From: Carallia brachiata
Lineage: Eukaryota; Streptophyta; Magnoliopsida; Malpighiales; Rhizophoraceae
Assembly (NCBI GenBank): GCA_021464245.1
Contig: JADCRB010000038.1
Location: 2,286,110 to 2,350,109, forward strand
Length of the DNA stretch: 64,000 nt
Reading direction: 5' to 3'
Position 1 is the first letter of the stretch; each line of letters begins with the position of its first letter. The position numbers were made by a program, and so were the translations under genes. Under the pieces are notes generated by a model. That model saw nothing but the letters and a program-made list of their open reading frames with translations. It had not been told where the DNA came from and made no database searches. This document shows positions 1 to 12,041 of the stretch, piece after piece.

Positions 1-1440
1 ACTAGCTTTACAACTAAAGAGAAATATTGTTTATCCATTAATGATTGTGAATTTAGAAAAGCTTTTATCTTTTGCCACGGTGACAATTAGAAAATTCTTT
101 ATAGTGATGAAGATTATTAAACAAAATAAAAATAAATAAAAAAAATTCGTTTATATTTTTTAGTGAGTATAACTTATTAATAATTTTATATTACATAGTA
201 AATAAAATTTATTTAAAATAAAAAATTTTAAATTTGAATAGTGTCAAATAATAAGTTAATTATATTTATAAAATAAATGAACAAACATAACAAAGTACGA
301 AAAAAAAAAAAAACTTCGTGATGGGATGGGTGATAGTTGGATAAATGATTGTTCGGTTAGTTTTATTTAAAAGGTGTATTCAATAGGTGTATTTAGCTAA
401 CAGTAGTCCGAGTGGTTTTAAGGGAGCTCTAGGTAATCGCACAAAAAATATAAGTAAATAATTTGATTTCACTACAATTTCAAAATATTAAAACTCGTTG
501 AGAAGAACTCCCATGTATATTTTAACCTATAACAATTTTAATGGATGTATTTAAGAACTTTTATATTTTATGTTATTTTAGATACTTTTTTTTTCTTTAG
601 AATTATGTTATTGTAAATACACTACTTCTTACGTCCCTTGGGTCTTGGCTGAACTACTGATCTTTAAATACTTTTACATTTTTGTTCTTGGTTTTTTCTT
701 TTTTCTTTTTTTATGCTTAAGTAAAACGTGGAAGAAAAACTAAAACAGAAAAAAAACACGGTTAGAGATATATCCACTTCTTCGAAAGTCTCGTATTATT
801 AGGAAGACTATGAAGTCTACACAATAATTTTATTTTTAAATGTGTATTGCAGCTTAATCGTTTAAGGAAGTTTCAACAAAATGGGAGCACTTTGCAATAA
901 CTGGCCGCTAAAATTCAAACTTCCAATCCTTCTTGGTAAGTGTGTGTTGCATCAATACTTTCACATCTTACATTATAGTAACTTGCATAAAAGAAATTGC
1001 CAAGTTGGTACAATCAAATTAAACTTTGAGACAATGGGTTCAACGTGTTGTGTTTGGATGGATTCATATAATTATATTCGATAGAATATTATGATCCATG
1101 AACAACTAAACCTCAGTGACACCACTTCTATAATGCCCATGTTTGGTGGAGTCTCTCTAAGCTAATTTGCCTCAATTGGAACCAAGGTAGGCCCCCTTTC
1201 TACAGGAGAAGGCTCATGTTACTTACTTGCCCAATGTACATACATGAGGTGAGTCAGCAAACTATGGTTTTGCAAGTACATAGTGGTAACAGCACTGGCA
1301 TTATATATAAATCCATATAATTGATCTTCCTTTTGGATTATAAAATTAATATTCTTTTGCAAATCAGCTTATAAATAAAAACTGAATTTACTTTGAGTAC
1401 AAATACCAACACTAATGTTTCCTATATATAAATTTGTGTT
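1..1440. other. AT-rich intergenic DNA
   Basis: No coding region, RNA gene or recognisable transposon was seen. Short open frames such as 881-1084 have no family motif and no splice context. Confidence 0.6.
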
Positions 1441-1832
1441 AGAGTTACAAAAGCCACAAACAGCACGGATAGATCACAAAGAAGAGAAAACTAAGGAATT
1501 ATGAAATTCTATTCAATCATTTATTCAATTTACACCAATATCCCATTTCTACATTGATCCACCTCCCCCATATGATAAATCATTTGTCAAAACAAGAGGC
1601 TATCTCCCCCACCCAAATAAACCAATATGAAAACATGGCCACAAATCAGAAAAAGACTAACATAGGAAAGAATTGAAGGGAAAAAAATGGTAAACAAGTA
1701 TCAAGAGGTCAACGATGAAAAAAAAAAAAAAAACACCCAAGGTCAACGATGAAATGGCATGACAGTAGATCTCAGCAGTACATGATAACAAAAGACCTAA
1801 AGCCGACCGAACATGAAATAAAGCAAACATCT

Positions 1833-2291
1833 CTAAGCCAAAGCAAAGGCCAAGAAAGTTCCTGTAAGCGCAGTTCCAGCGATGACGATTCTGTCGATCC
1901 AACCTGCAGCAAAGGAACCGGAAGCCGGAGTAGTCGTTGCAGGAGGCGGAGCGGCAGGCCCTGACACCCCAGGTGCAGGGGTTGACGGTGGGGGTGCCGG
2001 TGGAGAGGAGGCTTCGGGCGTGGGGGCCAAGGATGGTGTGGAGGCCGGTGATGGGGTCGGGGCTTTGAGTGGAGATGGGGTAGGAGCCGGCGGAGAAGAA
2101 GACGGAGAAGGAACTGGGGCTGGTGGTGGTGCTGCTTTTGGTGATGGTGTTGGTGCGGCTGTTGGTGTTGCTGTGGGTGGCGGTGGTGCTGTTCTTGGTG
2201 CCAATGTTGGTGCAGCCCCTGGTGCCTGTGCCATGCAAGAGCTGGCCAAGAGACCCAAGATCAAGAAAACTTTGCACATGGAAGATCTCAT
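1833..2291 (-). CDS. Classical arabinogalactan protein (AGP)
   Basis: This intronless 152-residue protein is a cell-surface proteoglycan core. The ATG at 2291 opens a signal peptide of about 21 residues (hydrophobic core VFLILGLLAS, likely cleavage between Ala21 and Gln22). The mature part, about residues 22-120, is almost wholly Pro, Ala, Ser and Thr in AP, SP and TP pairs, the glycomodules where prolines are hydroxylated and carry type II arabinogalactan. The last ~25 residues form a hydrophobic tail ending in Leu-Ala, preceded by small residues, as expected for a GPI-anchor signal. Length and layout match classical plant AGPs, which act at the plasma membrane and wall in growth and signalling. 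A second in-frame Met at residue 5 could also be the start. The G-rich open frame on the opposite strand is a shadow. The class is clear; the particular AGP is not assignable. Confidence 0.92.
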   Translation of the reverse strand: MRSSMCKVFLILGLLASSCMAQAPGAAPTLAPRTAPPPPTATPTAAPTPSPKAAPPPAPVPSPSSSPPAPTPSPLKAPTPSPASTPSLAPTPEASSPPAPPPSTPAPGVSGPAAPPPATTTPASGSFAAGWIDRIVIAGTALTGTFLAFALA

Positions 2292-2380
2292 CTTGATCTA
2301 TAGATTAAACTTTTGGAGAGTAAAAGGAGCAAGCTTTGGTGTCCTAGCTAGAAAGTAGAAACCCACCCACTCAGTGAAAA

Positions 2381-2401
2381 GAGAGAGAGAGAGAGAGAGA
2401 G
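2381..2401. repeat. (GA)n microsatellite upstream of the AGP gene
   Basis: About ten GA units lie 90 bases upstream of the AGP start codon. On the gene's strand this reads as a CT-rich tract, probably within its 5' UTR or core promoter. Pyrimidine-rich leaders are common in plant genes. Confidence 0.8.
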
Positions 2402-2479
2402 TGTGGAGAGCTTAGGGGGAAGAGAGTGAAAAGGGGAGGGGTATAAAAAGGAGAGAAAGTTGAGACTTTGGTGGGCAGC

Positions 2480-5400
2480 AATTAATCATTCAATTCATTA
2501 TTATTGTGAATATATTTAGATTCCTGGAATCATTCAATCAAAGTATTTTTCATTTATTATTTGCCTTTTTGGGTTGCGTATTGCACATAGTACAAAGTGT
2601 GGTGGCCGTGTGAATCATTGATTTAAATGATTCATCGTCTTTCTTCCTTTCCTTTGAACATTCTTCAAGGATAAAAAACACAAAGCTCCACCAAACAAAA
2701 CAAGCCAGAGATGCATTCGTTATCAATTGAGCTTTATTTAATAACCAAACAAAGTTAAAGTTACATAAACACGATTAATTTGATATAAATTACAAGAAAC
2801 TATACACCATTCATTTATCTAGGCTATACTACTCAAAAAAAAAACACCAACTGTAAACATAGCTTTTGTGCCACATTTGACTTCGTCTTAGAACAAAAAA
2901 TTCACGACATTTGTCAGTACCTAAAGGGTTAGTAAGATGTCCCTATCGAACTTAATTATCACAACTTGATAAATATAGAAATTGGGGAGCCTTCTTTGCA
3001 TAGTCCGGCCTCCGCTTCAATCTTTTTGACAGCTCTTTCCGCGGACGGCTATATTTACCTAAATGCCCCCTCCCCCTCATAGTCTTTTCCACATTGACAT
3101 TTTGATTCTAGAAATCTCAAAGCAGGAATAGTGATATTGTGGACGCATGGCAAGTGCTCATCGGCTAATCCATCATTGACCATGTCATAGATGAATTCCG
3201 ATACACACGTGTCAAATGATTGTGGGTTGATGGTTAATGGTGGTAGATGGTGGTGATGACCGTTACCCTTTTTCCCTTATTTTGTGCACGATTGGCTGGC
3301 TTTGTATTAATTAATGGAAAATGTGGCTTCTGGGTTAGATCGATCATTACCCAGCTGTTTTGATATATAGCCGTTTCGTGTGGGTAATTGGGGAGAGAGA
3401 AGAAACCAGTAACATAACCGTTGCTAGTGGAGAACAACTAGCATGTTCAATTTCATTGCTACCAATACAATTGTTGCCTTAAAACGTGCTTGTCTGCTAG
3501 CTCGTCGTGCTCTGAACATGGGAGATTCAATTAATTTAATATTGTTTAATTTATATGCCCTAGCGTAGGCAACAGCTAGCAGTGTCTTTCTTGGCTTGAA
3601 AGATAAATACATGTGGTTGTAAAGTTTTGTGAAATGTGCGTTTAACTACCTGAGGTAAAAGTTTGTGTAGTTTGTCGCATTTTTCATGCAATTAATTTAA
3701 ATTTAAATTTTTATTCTATCACTTGTCTTTATGGGGAAGTGTGCTGGCTATCCTCAGCCAAAGATGGGACAGATGATTTAGTTGAAATTTAGATATCAAA
3801 TTTTAAATTTAATAATTATTATAATTAATTATAAATAAATCTCATTCTATTTTATTAGTACTCTAATAATAAATTTTCACTAAAGAAGAGTTGTCACAAC
3901 ATTAACGGATCACTGCTAGCCTGCTTACTTTTTGATTGCCACATTATTGTAATACACTCTTTTCCTACTGGTAAAAAAATAAAAATAAAAATACGCGTAT
4001 AATGCTATGTGGGACATGGCACAGCTTTTGTATCAACCACAAACTAAGGCAATGCGATTATATTATTATCTCGCAAATGGCGGGCATTTTGGGCTTATAA
4101 TTTAGTCAATATTTACGTAGATATCTACTCAATTATGAAATAGTAGCTGGCAATAGCTGGCAATAACCGGATTATGGTTAGAATTTGGAACATGGGACAA
4201 AGTGTCTACATTATTCAATTATATAATTGTGATCATTGGTTGGAAACAGTGTTTATAATAAAAAATTGGGATCTTCAGCAAATGATGAAGATTATTAAAA
4301 AAAATTCCTCAAGCCCACGAGCCATGTTTAATTTGGACAAATCTTCGGATATTTCTTCAAGTGTCGTATAAAACTAATCCCAAAATTATTCATAATAGTC
4401 TTAATGCATATTTACTTAAATTATTTTGTGGCATGAGTAATGATTAGTCCTTTATTCTATTTTGTTTATTACAATATTTATTAGATTATAAGTTACACAG
4501 ATAATTTTTCTTATTTTTATAAACTCTACATCTCTTTCACAAAATGTTAAAATTTAAAATTTTTAAAATAAAAATTTTAAATTTTAACTATTATAATATA
4601 CATAATAACTATATGAGACTCGTTATTCTAGTTTTGAAATTGTCAGATTTTTCACCTTGTCAATACCACAACATTATTGAACTGCCCTTTTTGCCCTCTA
4701 GCCTTGGAGGAATTGTTACCCGAAAGCCTCTATCTTTTATGGACAAAAAATTAAAAAAAAAAAAAACTCTATCTTTTACTTAGAGCCGTGAGGTTGTAAA
4801 CTATTTCAAATGATTGGTTTGTCGCTTTTATATTGGGGATTTCACGGTTACTTTGTCAAGTGAAAAGCTTGTATTGTCTGGCTTCCCGAGGATCAATTTG
4901 ATCTTTTCTTGCTGGATGCTTATTTGCATTCCACCTTGATGCAGCGAAGTTAAAATATAAAAATAAATAGATATAAGTGTTATATATTATATAAATATTA
5001 TACATTTTACTTTAATTATATTTAATTTATAATTTAACATATGATAATATAAAAAAATTAATTCATATATTGTATTAAAGGATGCAAGAAAAGTATAGAT
5101 CCTGTCCGAATTAAAGGCTAGAACATACACATTACAATTAGCCGTTTTTTTTCTGTAATCTTAAGTTTTTTTATAATAAAAAATAAAAATATTTTTTTAA
5201 GCTATTTTTTATGTTGTAGAAATTCGATTGTAGAAAAGAATGAACAATTGCGACATGTCAACTCGATATTCACTTTCTCCGTAATTATACTCCACAATAA
5301 ATTTATTTGAGCGCAAGAAATGATGTTGTAGGCGGTTGGTGCAGCCAACGAGGAGGCCTTTTGACCTCATGGTGAGATGAGATATAATTTTCACAAATTT

Positions 5401-5490
5401 TATAAGTTTTCCCAACAAAAAGGAAAGAAGTATCAGACTCAATTTTGCGAGCGTACGGCCTAGCTCAGAGGCCATGTCTAAAGATAATAA
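2480..5490. other. Intergenic DNA, no gene seen
   Basis: AT-rich sequence with short low-complexity runs. The open frames here (for example 3234-3437, 3424-3612, 4544-4783, 5209-5475) lack family motifs. The part nearest 2480 is presumably the AGP promoter. Confidence 0.5.
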
Positions 5491-6810
5491 AGGTGGATTA
5501 AGTCGTTTTAAATTAAATTATTTAAATTTTAAGTTATTTAAATTTTAGTTATTCAGATATTCAATCATTTGAGTCTTAAGTTTATTATGTTTTAAATATT
5601 TTAAATTTTGAGTTATTTTGAGTCGAGTTACTTCAAATTTTAAATATGATTTGGGCAAGTCTCAAATTAATTCATTCCATTATTTTTAACTTTTTATCAA
5701 ATTTAAAAATTAGATATGTATACATTACGATAATGGTTAAAACAATCAATCAAAATATGAATAATTTAATTTTAATAATTTAAAAATATCAAATGATATA
5801 ATCCACTCAATAATATTTATAGTTAATATAATATACATTTAATTAGTAGAAAATACATTATAATTATGTGTATATTGTAATATTTTATTTACATTGAATG
5901 TTATAAGTATCATATTATAGTAATTATATACAATATGTATGTTTAAGTATATTGAAAAAATATTAATTAAAATTAAGATAATATAATTCAATTTCAAAAT
6001 TAAATATTTTACAAAATAAAGATGTTTTTTCCATCCTTTTTAAAGTTAAGTTACTTTTGGCAATCACAATTCATAACATCGATAAACTTAAAATTTTTCT
6101 GTTTATTACTACAATAATGAGATTATTATAGTCATCAAAAACATATACAATTATTTTTATAAATTGTTATCTAAAACTTCATAAGAATTGAGAGAATTTA
6201 TTTTATGTTAGTTACATGACAATTATTTTTCTTTCACTTTTTTTAAAGGTTTCTCCACAATAAAAAATTATTTTTATTTTAATTAACTTTTTGACAATTT
6301 AACAACATTCATTGAATTTAGAACTTTTTTTGTACTTTTTTTATCTTTATTTTTTTATTCTATTTGGTATAGAGTTATCTTAGAAGTTGACTATATAAAA
6401 AATATATAACTTACATTAAATTTAATCAATTAAAAAAATTAAAATTGAATAATTTTTATTTGATATATTTAAACAAATGAGTAGTATAATTATATAATAA
6501 TCCAAATATTTAGAGAATAATTAAAAAATAATTATTATTTGCAATAAAAGTAAACCAAATAAAAAATTAATTAAAATTTCGAGTTGGGTTAAATCAAGAT
6601 TTATTCGGGTTACTACGAATTTAGGGTTACTTGGGTTTCAGGTCCTTCGGATTTCATGTTACTTGAGTTTCAGATTATTTCAGTTTCGAATTCCTTGAAT
6701 TACGGATCATTGGGTTTTTCAATCGAAAACAAGTCAGGTCGTTAAATTTCGAGTACACTAAGTGAAATAATTTGAGTCAAGTCAATTTTTCCCACCTCTA
6801 CCCATGTCTC
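5490..6810. mobile_element. Degraded AT-rich element with similar inverted ends
   Basis: The left end (AGGTGGATTAAGTCG, then TTAAATTAAATTATTT) resembles the reverse complement of the right end (AGGTGGGAAAAATTGAC, then TCAAATTATTTCA). The right third contains reiterated 'gggttacttgggtttcagg'-like phrases, common in decayed plant DNA transposons. No coding capacity remains. It is probably a non-autonomous DNA element; the class is uncertain. Confidence 0.4.
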
Positions 6811-7950
6811 CTTATGTTTCAGTTTTAAAATTTGTTTTTTTTTTTAATCTAAAGTTTTAAAATTTGGTTTAAACAATTAATTCAAATTTCAATGGGCTTT
6901 CGGTGCACGATGTGGCCATGGGCTCAATGCATTTTCTAAGCCTTCAGATCAACGCTTCCTTTTAAACGGCATAGTTCCACTTTCTATTTCAACTTTCAGG
7001 GGGTCGTGGAGCCTCCAGAACGCGATTAGCGCCCTTGCTTGCCACCTCATTCACCAGACTAGAGAAATCAGTTCGGTTTATTAGTTTCTGATCAAATAGA
7101 CTGTTTTTTTTTTTTTTTAAATTTTTCCTTCTGTTTATTAACCCTCTGGTTTTTTGACATAGCTGGACCAGGTTATGTATTGATTCACGATTTTTTTGAT
7201 TAAACTAGTCGGTTCATTTATTTGTTCGGTTCTTAAAACTTTGATAATGATATTATATATTACAAGAAACATTTTTAAGATTAGGAAGTGATAATTTTGA
7301 TGTTAATTGTTTAGAAATTATGCTATTTATTTCTATTATGAGAAGCTTGAGCGTTTATTTTTTTTGGTTCATCTTTGTTTTTTTTTGTCAAATTCTTGGT
7401 TCTTATAGGAAAAAATGGCAATGGGATGGGGTGAGAGTGGGGATGGCCATCCGCTCTTCGAATTTGATTCTAAATATCATTATAGACCCGTCCCCGTCTT
7501 GAAGGGATGTGATTTAGAATCTCATATTCATCCCCGGCGAAAATTGGAAATATCCGTTCCAACCCCATCTCCAATGGATTTTTCTTATCTATTTACTTGT
7601 GTAGAAAAATATTGTAGACATTTGATTGTTCGGATACTAAATAGAGCTTTTATGGTGTGTTTGGATTGTAAGAAATTAGTGAGAAAAAAATTATAAGAAA
7701 GAAATTTGTGAGAAAAAAAGTATAAGAATTTTACTGTTTGAATAGATTAGAAATATGTGAGAAAGAAAATGATGAGAAAATACATTTTTATATTTAAATT
7801 GTATAAAAAAATTAAGAGAATGAGTAAAACTACAAAATTGCCCTTAAAAGTAATCTGAATCTCTATAAGTTTACGGGTATTTTGGTCATTATGTTTTACT
7901 TAGTTACTTTTTCTTTTTTCCTTTTTCATATGGGTTTGAATGATTGTTCT
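6811..7950. other. Intergenic DNA with a G-rich dispersed-repeat fragment
   Basis: At about 7410-7600 there is a patch of GGGATGGGG and CATCCCC-like phrases typical of a common plant dispersed repeat, related in style to 19072-19545. The open frames over it are by-products. The remainder shows no feature. Confidence 0.35.
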
Positions 7951-8119
7951 TAGGTGTGTTTGTTTGTTAAGGAAAATAAATTTCTAAAATATTATTTTAA
8001 GAACAACAGATTTCTGGAATATTATTTTCTATTCTAATGTTTGGTTGTGAGAATGAAAATATCTTTCTGTATTTAGTGAAACTCTATAAAATGAAATACT
8101 GAAAATTTGACGCCTCTTT

Positions 8120-8940
8120 ATTTTTCTCTCTCTCTCCCCTATCATTGCTACTCTCTCTCTCTCTTAATTCTCTCTCACATAAGTCTCCCTCTCTCTCTTA
8201 TAAGTTTTTCTCTATCATATGAATGTCTTTCTCTCTCTCTTACCCTTTAACTCTCTCTCTCCACTTTTTCTCTTTCTTAACTCTCTCACTTCACTTTCCC
8301 TCGCTCTTTTTCTCATAAATCTCTCTCTATCACATAAAGCTTTCTCTCTCTCGCTAATAACTCTTTCTCTCTCTCCACCCTCTCTATTAACTCTCTCTCT
8401 CATCACGCTCTCTCTATTAACTCTCTCTTTCTCATCACGCTCTCTATGTTAACTCTCTCTCTCTCATCAGACGCACTCTCTCTAGTCTTTCTCTCTCTTA
8501 ACTCTCTTCTCTCCACTCTCTCTCTCTTAACTCCCTCTCTCTCTCCACTCTATCTATTAACTCTCTCTCTCTCTCTCTCTTCAAACACTCTCTCTTCACT
8601 CCCCCTCGCTCTTTCTCATAAATCTCTCTCAATCATGTATTGCTTTCTCTCTCTCTCTATTAACCCTCTCTCTCATCAAGCTCTCTCTCTGTTAACTCTC
8701 TCTCTATGTTAACTCTCTCTCGCGTCACACACGCACACACTCTCTCTCTCTTGTAACTCTCTGTCTCCACTATTTTTATGTTAAGTCCTTCTCTCATCAC
8801 ACACACTCTTTCCACTGTTTCTCTCTCTTAACTCCCCCTCTCTCTCTCTCCACTCTCTCTGTTATCTCTCTCTTTATTCACACACTTTCTCTCCACTTTC
8901 CCCGTTAACTTTCTCTCTCCTTTTCACTCTCTCTTCTCTA
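8120..8940. repeat. Long CT-rich (homopyrimidine) low-complexity tract
   Basis: About 800 bases are made almost entirely of CTCTCT runs broken by short TTAA or CAC phrases, in a loose unit of the form CTCTCTCTTAACTCTCTCT. The long Leu/Ser-rich frames on plus and Arg/Glu-rich frames on minus come from the repeat and are not genes. Flanks near 7953 (TTAGGTGTGTTTGTTTG) and 9090 (GCCCCAAACGCTGTAA) look like MITE termini, so the tract may have expanded inside a MITE. Confidence 0.85.
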
Positions 8941-9112
8941 TTTTTTGTGTGCACGTTTTTTTTTTAAATATCTTGGGTTAGTTTCAAAAAATGTCGTTTG
9001 CTCGTTTTGAGCATAAGACGTTTTTCGAAGAAATAGGCATGAGCTCCCTTTGACTAGAAGTTGATTTTTTGTTGACCTATTAAAATTTGTGCCCCAAACG
9101 CTGTAAAATGGA

Positions 9113-9451
9113 ACTGATAAGGATTATATTATATTAGGCCTTACTCTTGCCCTCTACTACGTTAGTGGGCCCTATCAAACTCAATAACCCCACTCCCATA
9201 AATATGTGAGTGCCTTTCCCAAGGTAAGGACTCTCTCTTCCGTAAAACTCTCCACTCTATTTTGAACCAGAAACTGACTTAAGCATCAGAGGGGGCTCCC
9301 CGGGAACATACCTAGGCTCCCTTTAGCCGTGTCCTCTCTTGCAGTTGTGGATCCCGCTTCTAGCCCAACCTAGTACACCCACTATGAGTCTTCTTCCTAG
9401 GACTAGACCTAAGCTGAGCGCTAGACCAACATGGATGATTGTGATTCATCA
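9113..9451 (+). mobile_element. 3' end of an LTR (LTR retrotransposon remnant)
   Basis: This segment matches, in inverted orientation, 19992-20338. The shared sequence begins GATAAGGATTATATTATATT and ends ATTCATCA, a good LTR terminus. Immediately downstream is a primer-binding-type sequence. Only the last ~340 bases of the LTR are recognisable here; upstream lies the CT-rich tract. Confidence 0.6.
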
Positions 9452-9990
9452 CTGGCACTGTCGGTGGGAAAGACAAGTCGTGTGTTTTTCCCCATGACAC
9501 GACCGACATTATATCGAGTTCAAATCAACGCGCCATCCTTGAGAGAGTGTAGAATAGCACATCTTGAGTCTATCGACGGTGGTTTTGAAAGGCAGAGATG
9601 ACTCCACTGGCGCGAGGACCACATTTAAAATCCAGATCGACAAGTTATCGGCTTTCTTCCAGTAAGTGACTAGTCGAGATAGGTATATCACGTCCAAAGA
9701 AATTGTTGGCGGATATTTTGACCTCCAACGGTGCCCAAGTGAAAACAAACAGACCAAAAAAGCCACACTGGAGCAAAGAGATGTCCTCCGATTTCAACAA
9801 CCCCCAAGCTTCAAACTAGCCCGTGGGTCCCAGGGCTGTGTAGATCGAGCTAGGACGAGTCTAGATGTGGTGTTTGAGTGGCCATTAGTGGCGTTAAAGG
9901 CAGTCGACAAGGACCTATTGGTGTTCTGACAAAGAGCTAGCGGTAGTCTAGCTATAAGTACAACTAGCAATCAACAACTATATCAATGAT
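9452..9990 (+). mobile_element. Primer-binding site and leader of the LTR element, decayed
   Basis: Directly after the LTR end comes CTGGCACTGTCGGTGGGAA, which resembles the TGGCGCCGTCTGTGGGAA-type primer-binding region common behind LTRs of plant Ty3/gypsy elements. The next ~500 bases are GC-richer than their surroundings, as a gag leader would be, but hold no recognisable gag, protease or polymerase motif. The element is truncated. Confidence 0.5.
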
Positions 9991-10685
9991 AAGGAAAATC
10001 AATAATATGGTATGATCTTACCTTTCACGTTTAACGAATAATTAAATTGCTAATTGTACAGCAGTATGTTTTTATAAAAAAGAATGGAAATAGAAACATA
10101 TAAGTTATTAAGTTAGCAAATTGGGATTGACTCATCCAAGCTAATAATTGACCTTAGCTTGTTAGCCATTTAACTGCACTTACAGTTGGGCTCTAGTTTG
10201 GCTTCAATCTTATGAGAATAACTAAGAAGAATTTCATAAATGATACTTTGATAAGGCATTATGGATCGAGCATGTTTGTTACTAATTGAGTTTTGCCAAT
10301 TTTCATTAGTATTATGGTTATTCTTCGAATAAAAACACGATATAAAGAACTGAAATATCTATTCAGTATAATTGGGTTTGATAACTAATTACGAGGCATG
10401 TCATATGAAAACGACTTTTACAAATAAGTCAATAAACTTAAGAAAATTTTTGTCTGATATTAATAATGTTGCATCCTGGATTAAGTATGCTATATCCTGG
10501 AACAATGTTGAACTGGCGCGATCCAAAGATGGAAACATTTATTTGCATGAGTGAAGTTGATGTGGATCATGAGGCATTCTTAAGTTTGATAGTGATTCGA
10601 GGTAAGCACTTTTGCAATATTTTTATTTGGATGAGTATGCATATTTGGAAATCGTTACTGGGTACCTAATCGATTTCCTTCATAG
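9991..10685. other. Intergenic DNA, no assigned feature
   Basis: Open frames at 10372-10554 and 10466-10669 have no recognised motif. A GTAAGC donor-like site follows 10599, so a decayed exon is possible, but I see no partner exon. Confidence 0.4.
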
Positions 10686-10689
10686 GCCC

Positions 10690-10988
10690 GCTGAAGGGGG
10701 GTGTTTGCTGCCTTGTGTAGCTTAGTTCGATGAATCTAGACTTAACTAAGATATCAATTTTGGGTAGGTTTAGTTTCGGTCCGATATCTACCCTCTGTTG
10801 CAGGGTTTGTTGAAACGAGTGTCATGCTCAGTTAATTAATGGTCTCTTTGACCATGTTTGTTGTAAGCCATTGTTGTCGTCTGTCATTCTTGCTCTGTGC
10901 AGGTTTTCTCGATGCCTTCGCATCAGTCTTATGTATGGAATTGCATAATTTAATGCAATGATTTCTTTTCGCTCAAAATAAAAAAAAA
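10690..10988 (+). mobile_element. 3' tail of a poly(A) (LINE-type) retroposon
   Basis: The segment ends in an A-rich tail (10974-10988) preceded by TTTAATGCAATGATTTC. This closely parallels the 3' end of the element at 42462-43572 (GTAATGCAACGATTTTC, then poly(A)). Both also share the phrase TCTTATGTATGGA / ACTTATGTATGGA upstream. It looks like a 5'-truncated copy. No clear target-site duplication was found. Confidence 0.5.
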
Positions 10989-11146
10989 GTACATAGCTAC
11001 TTTGATCGAACTAATGGCTCAGAATAGATACCGAGACAATACGAAAATAGTTGTATGTTCTTATTTTTTAAAAATAAATTTTAATGTATTTAGCATTATT
11101 TTAAAAATTTTATAAGAACAATTTCAAAAAAAAAATGTATTTTTTT

Positions 11147-12041
11147 AATGGCTCCATTTTTTTTTTTTGACCAAAGCAAAAATCATTGGATTAAACATGA
11201 CATATACACAGAGCCCAACAAAAGAAAGAGCCCATATTACCTCATAAAGCCCATATACATAAAGCAAAACAAATCCCTAGAAACCAAACCAAGCTAGCTT
11301 ACCCCAACCAAGCCACAAACCAACCCACTCTAACCTTAGGCAGACCAAAAGAAGCCCAAACTCAAGCCATAGTTTAGGTGAACAAGAGGCCTATGCAGTA
11401 AAGACACTAGGCCAAAGCCCAACACAGCAACAATAGAGAACTACGAACACAGTCAAAAAAATGGCGAGGCGAACCACTACAAGCTGCCGGCAACGTGGCA
11501 TCGGCCAAAGGCCAGCCACAAGCCCTAAACGCCAAGCGCACCATCAAGGCGCTAACCATCAACACTGGAACAAACGAGGAACCAAGAAGAAGGGGAGCAA
11601 TCGATGCATGACAGAGAACCCAGGGGCTGAATGTAGAAATAGGCGATGTCCTAGGCGATGACCAAGCTCACCAAACGATGCACCTATATAGAGGTCCGAC
11701 AACCACTAAGAGTCAGCGGCCAGCCAAAATAAGTCCATCCCCCGCCTCCCCACCCAAAAAGCAACCGCAGCAGAGAGGTGGGACCTTGCAGAAAACCAGC
11801 TGACGTGCAACAGAAAGAACGGACAACGACAAACAAAGAAAACCAAACCACAACACCGAAACGGTCACCAAAGGCACACCAAAGCCCACGGAGGGGCACC
11901 AACGGCCACAAGGACAAACGAAACCAATCGAAAACCCAAGAGAGAAACCTCGAACCCCCGACGGTAGAAAGAGAGACGCACGACGCACATTAGCGTACGT
12001 AGGCGTATGGCACATGTTTGCCCGCCCCTAAATGGCTCCAT
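11147..12041 (-). mobile_element. 0.87-kb poly(A) retroposon with 11-bp target-site duplication
   Basis: AATGGCTCCAT occurs at 11147-11157 and again at 12031-12041, flanking a body of 11158-12030. On the minus strand the body starts in a GC-rich 5' region (from 12030) and ends with CAATGATTTTTGC, GGTC and a poly(A) run (plus-strand T run at 11158). Target duplication, poly(A) tail and internal compactness fit LINE-mobilised retroposition. Frames of up to 100 residues inside it have no reverse-transcriptase motif, so the copy is non-autonomous, perhaps an internally deleted LINE. Confidence 0.75.

Noticed and set aside
1657..2277. 206-residue frame on the minus strand overlapping the AGP
   Set aside because: It is another frame of the same GC-rich region. 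It lacks a signal peptide and family features, while the 152-residue frame has both.
1882..2358. 158-residue Gly/Ala-rich frame on the plus strand
   Set aside because: It is the antisense shadow of the AGP gene; the GC-rich Pro/Ala codons on minus create an open Gly/Val frame on plus.
8215..8712. Ser/Leu-rich and Arg/Glu-rich frames
   Set aside because: They arise from the CT/GA low-complexity tract and carry no non-repetitive coding signal.
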